DNA of 25,472 nucleotides from a virus, in the IMG/VR virus record IMGVR_UViG_3300025131_000380, positions 1 to 25,472 of that record; one strand, 5' to 3'. Below the pieces are notes generated by a model. It saw nothing but the letters and a program-made list of their open reading frames with translations, was not told the DNA's origin and searched no databases. Below are positions 24,073-25,472 of this stretch, piece by piece. How positions within the stretch are numbered: position 1 is the first letter of the stretch; every line of letters begins with the position of its first letter. A program made the position numbers and the translations under genes.

Positions 24073-24477
24073 GGAGCTGAGGGGATTCGAACCCCTGTCC
24101 AGTCTGTCTTTTTCAAAGAGTCATTCACAGCTTAGTTTGGTTTCCAAATTGGTAGTCCACCAACAAACCCACCATAACCTCTTTACTCAGAAAGGCTTAA
24201 CTAACAAGTCCGTTTTACTTCACACTTGCAGAAGAAGATTGTCTAACTTATTTTATACTCGGGTGTTAAACAACCCAAGGACTTATGCGTAAGCGTAAGT
24301 CGGTTGGCTATCACCGATTGGTGTAGCTGGGTAATCATACACAGCTAAGTGCCAATCAATAACCAACCCGTCTAGCGAACTATCGCTATTTGAGTTTGTG
24401 AGCCTTTTGTAACAAGACCTGCTCAATCTCTGCTGCACTCTATTGTCAAATAACATCTGTCGATACCATTCAGCCCC
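24073..24477 (-). ncRNA. ssrA: Transfer-messenger RNA (tmRNA), one-piece
   Basis: The 5' end GGGGCTGAATGGTATCGACA and the 3' end AGGGGTTCGAATCCCCT followed by CAGCTCC form the tRNA-like domain. The 7-base-pair acceptor (one G-U) closes the 405-base molecule, and a T-arm with TTCGA is present. In between lies a tag reading frame that ends ...TYAYA then TAA at 24283, and a 3' half with helix-forming segments as in the pseudoknots (GTTGGTGGACTACCAATTT region). CCA is not encoded. The arrangement is standard (not the permuted two-piece form of alphaproteobacterial hosts). It rescues stalled ribosomes by trans-translation. It is packed between coding genes: the stop of the upstream gene is 4 bases away, the next ribosome binding site 4 bases beyond. 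Confidence 0.93.
24283..24342 (-). other. tmRNA tag-encoding frame
   Basis: The frame within the tmRNA reads VYDYPATPIGDSQPTYAYA and stops at TAA (24283-24285). UAGCU before GUG matches the usual UAGNN ahead of the resume codon, which favours GTG (24340-24342) as the resume point; GCT one codon earlier (24343-24345) is the alternative. The tag ends YAYA rather than the usual hydrophobic LAA or VAA. Tag length and end are read directly; the resume codon is inference. Confidence 0.7.
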
Positions 24478-24481
24478 ATAT

Positions 24482-24637
24482 TTAATCATCTGCGCCTTTC
24501 CACCAATCTTCATCTTCTTTATATTGTTCAAAGACATCACCGTCTTCTAAATAAATTATTATTTCTCTTACCAAATCCCAATTTTCTTCTTCCGTAGCTT
24601 CTTTTAAAGTACTAACTATCCAATCTAAGTCAAGCAT
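24482..24637 (-). CDS. Acidic 51-residue protein upstream of tmRNA
   Basis: This small gene was read directly. An ATG (24637) follows TTGGAGATAAAT (GGAG site, 6 bases away) and the frame runs 51 codons to a TAA. The product is acidic and helical, with MLDLDWIVSTLKEATEEENW at the start, LVREIIIYLEDGD in the middle and EDEDWWKGADD at the end, giving three Trp in the N-terminal third and C-terminal tail. I recognise no family; the length and acidity recall small phage inhibitors or DNA-mimic proteins, but this is speculation. The stop lies 4 bases before the tmRNA 5' end, so the two are cotranscribed and separated by RNA processing. Confidence 0.65.
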   Translation of the reverse strand: MLDLDWIVSTLKEATEEENWDLVREIIIYLEDGDVFEQYKEDEDWWKGADD

Positions 24638-24666
24638 ATTTATCTCCAAATTTGGAAATAAATAGT

Positions 24667-24972
24667 CTAAGCCTTAAATTGTGATGTGATATTTTTTAAA
24701 ACTTCTTCTAATTTTTCATCTACATTATCAGTAGATACTGTTTTTTTATTTTCAAATCCAAATGGTCTTGGTGCTAACAACGTAATTAACACTGATAGTC
24801 CAAATGCTTCAAAAATATTAATAGTCGGTAAACCAAATATACTTGGCATCAACCAATTCCATAATAAGCATACTGGTATACTCAGTACACAACCGATACC
24901 AAAAAATATTGCTAACCCAAGTAAAACTATTTTAATGAGATCCCAATAAATACTAAACGAACCAATTTTCAT
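24667..24972 (-). CDS. Small two-pass membrane protein
   Basis: This 101-residue protein starts at the ATG 5 bases after AGGAG. An earlier in-frame GTG (24978) overlaps the AGGAG site itself, so it is a less likely start. Hydrophobic segments lie at about 8-36 (LIKIVLLGLAIFFGIGCVLS onward) and 50-66 (AFGLSVLITLLAPRP), giving two membrane passes and a cytoplasmic acidic tail (about 75-101). It follows the GMP reductase-like gene by 8 bases. No family is recognised; a membrane-remodelling or lysis-related role is only a possibility. Confidence 0.6.
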   Translation of the reverse strand: MKIGSFSIYWDLIKIVLLGLAIFFGIGCVLSIPVCLLWNWLMPSIFGLPTINIFEAFGLSVLITLLAPRPFGFENKKTVSTDNVDEKLEEVLKNITSQFKA

Positions 24973-24980
24973 TTTCACTC

Positions 24981-25472
24981 CTATAATAAATGTGGTTTTG
25001 CTTCAATTGTTCCTGCTTGGGTAACTCTAACGAATTCACATTTCGATTGAAAATCCAGTATATCCCTCGCGCCAACATATGAAAAAGACGAGCTAAGACC
25101 ATCACGAATATCAGATAAAATCCGTTTAACTTTACCTTTATACGGGATAATTTTAGAGTTTCCCTCAATATTATTATACTCTCCTCTATCACTTTTAGAG
25201 TCAATAGAAGCACTTCCTCTATACTTTTTATATAACCTCTCATTTGGCCATTCTCCTACTTTTGTTATATCACCCGGCGTTTCCTTTGTCCCAGCGAGAA
25301 GGGACCCGAGCATAACTGAATCAGCTCCACAACCAAGTCCTTTACACACATCCCCAACATTACGAATGCCACCGTCAGCAATGACAGGAACATCGTAATC
25401 GTCAGCAACGGAACACACATCAAGAAGAGCAGTAACCTGAGGAAGTCCAACCCCGGTTCTGATTCTCGTTTC
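24981..25472 (-). CDS. guaC: GMP reductase / IMP dehydrogenase family, C-terminal part
   Basis: The gene is cut by the right edge: 163 codons are visible. They begin ETRIRTGVGLPQVTAL, just after the catalytic Cys loop (which would read SxC(T/E)TR). PVIADGGI and GADSVMLGSLLAGT then build the conserved phosphate-binding barrel, and YKKYRGSAS starts the flap. GMP reductases have RTGVG, GSAS and a short flap ending in EGxxxxxPYKG; here NNIEGNSKIIPYKG agrees, as does the end SSSFSYVGA. This favours GMP reductase (GMP to IMP, NADPH) over IMP dehydrogenase. No CBS domain can be judged because the N-terminus is missing. In a phage it would tune purine nucleotide pools for DNA synthesis. Confidence 0.78.
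   Translation of the reverse strand, partial: ETRIRTGVGLPQVTALLDVCSVADDYDVPVIADGGIRNVGDVCKGLGCGADSVMLGSLLAGTKETPGDITKVGEWPNERLYKKYRGSASIDSKSDRGEYNNIEGNSKIIPYKGKVKRILSDIRDGLSSSFSYVGARDILDFQSKCEFVRVTQAGTIEAKPHLL

Noticed and set aside
24071-24292. 73-residue plus-strand open frame
   Set aside because: It lies antisense to the tmRNA and arises from its sequence; no ribosome binding site or promoter.
24283-24540. 85-residue minus-strand open frame ending TYAYA
   Set aside because: It overlaps the tmRNA and only its last part is the tag frame; it has no ribosome binding site of its own at the first ATG, and the acidic gene occupies the same bases in another frame.
24953-25450. Minus-strand frames overlapping the GMP reductase-like gene
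   Set aside because: They are in other frames of a clearly conserved enzyme and lack known domains or good starts.
1-25472. CRISPR arrays, insertion sequences and integration genes
   Set aside because: No direct-repeat array, terminal inverted repeats, transposase or integrase is visible in the window.

Overview
The window looks like part of the genome of a T4-like (myovirus) bacteriophage with AT-rich DNA. Baseplate proteins of the T4 gp25 and gp6 families, a gp5-like central spike protein without a lysozyme domain, and a gp55-type late sigma factor all point this way. The low GC content, the spike type and the large Ser/Gly-rich tail proteins resemble marine T4-like phages of cyanobacteria or SAR11-type bacteria. 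That host assignment is inference; no host gene in the window proves it.

Layout. Almost everything is on the minus strand, so it is transcribed from right to left. At the right edge (24981-25472) is the C-terminal part of a GMP reductase/IMP dehydrogenase family enzyme. It is followed by a two-pass membrane protein, a 51-residue acidic peptide gene, a complete one-piece tmRNA (24073-24477), a small Ala/Thr-rich protein and a tRNA-Gly with the unusual anticodon ACC. Next comes an accessory block: a DUF4338/DruA-like protein (22257-23450), a DUF262-HNH nuclease-like protein (20784-22139), and a GT-B glycosyltransferase that carries a C-terminal winged-helix-like domain (19414-20775). Then come a small selenoprotein W/Rdx-like protein, an HD-domain phosphohydrolase, a small membrane protein and the gp55-like late sigma factor (17368-18150).

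A single plus-strand gene (17099-17320) lies between the two blocks. It encodes a 73-residue membrane protein, has its own sigma70-like promoter and strong ribosome binding site, is noticeably richer in G+C than its neighbours, and ends at a bidirectional GAAA-tetraloop terminator. To its left is the late structural operon (16961 down to 119): a small helical protein, the gp5-like spike, two small helical proteins, gp25, gp6, a DNRLRE-like 374-residue protein, a 102-residue protein, a 2286-residue tail/baseplate giant with a LamG-like domain and a histone-like basic tail, three further virion proteins (two share a C-terminal domain), and an HExxH metallopeptidase. Many of these genes overlap by TAATG or are a few bases apart, so they are probably translationally coupled.

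How it fits together. The sigma factor would direct the late structural operon. Three copies of an 11-base motif, TATATAAATAT, lie in non-coding gaps of that operon or at its head and are candidate late promoter elements. The tmRNA, tRNA and GMP reductase supply translation and nucleotide functions. The DruA-like / DUF262-HNH / glycosyltransferase run is the part most likely to be a novel system, possibly DNA modification plus restriction aimed at competitors, but no function is demonstrated here.
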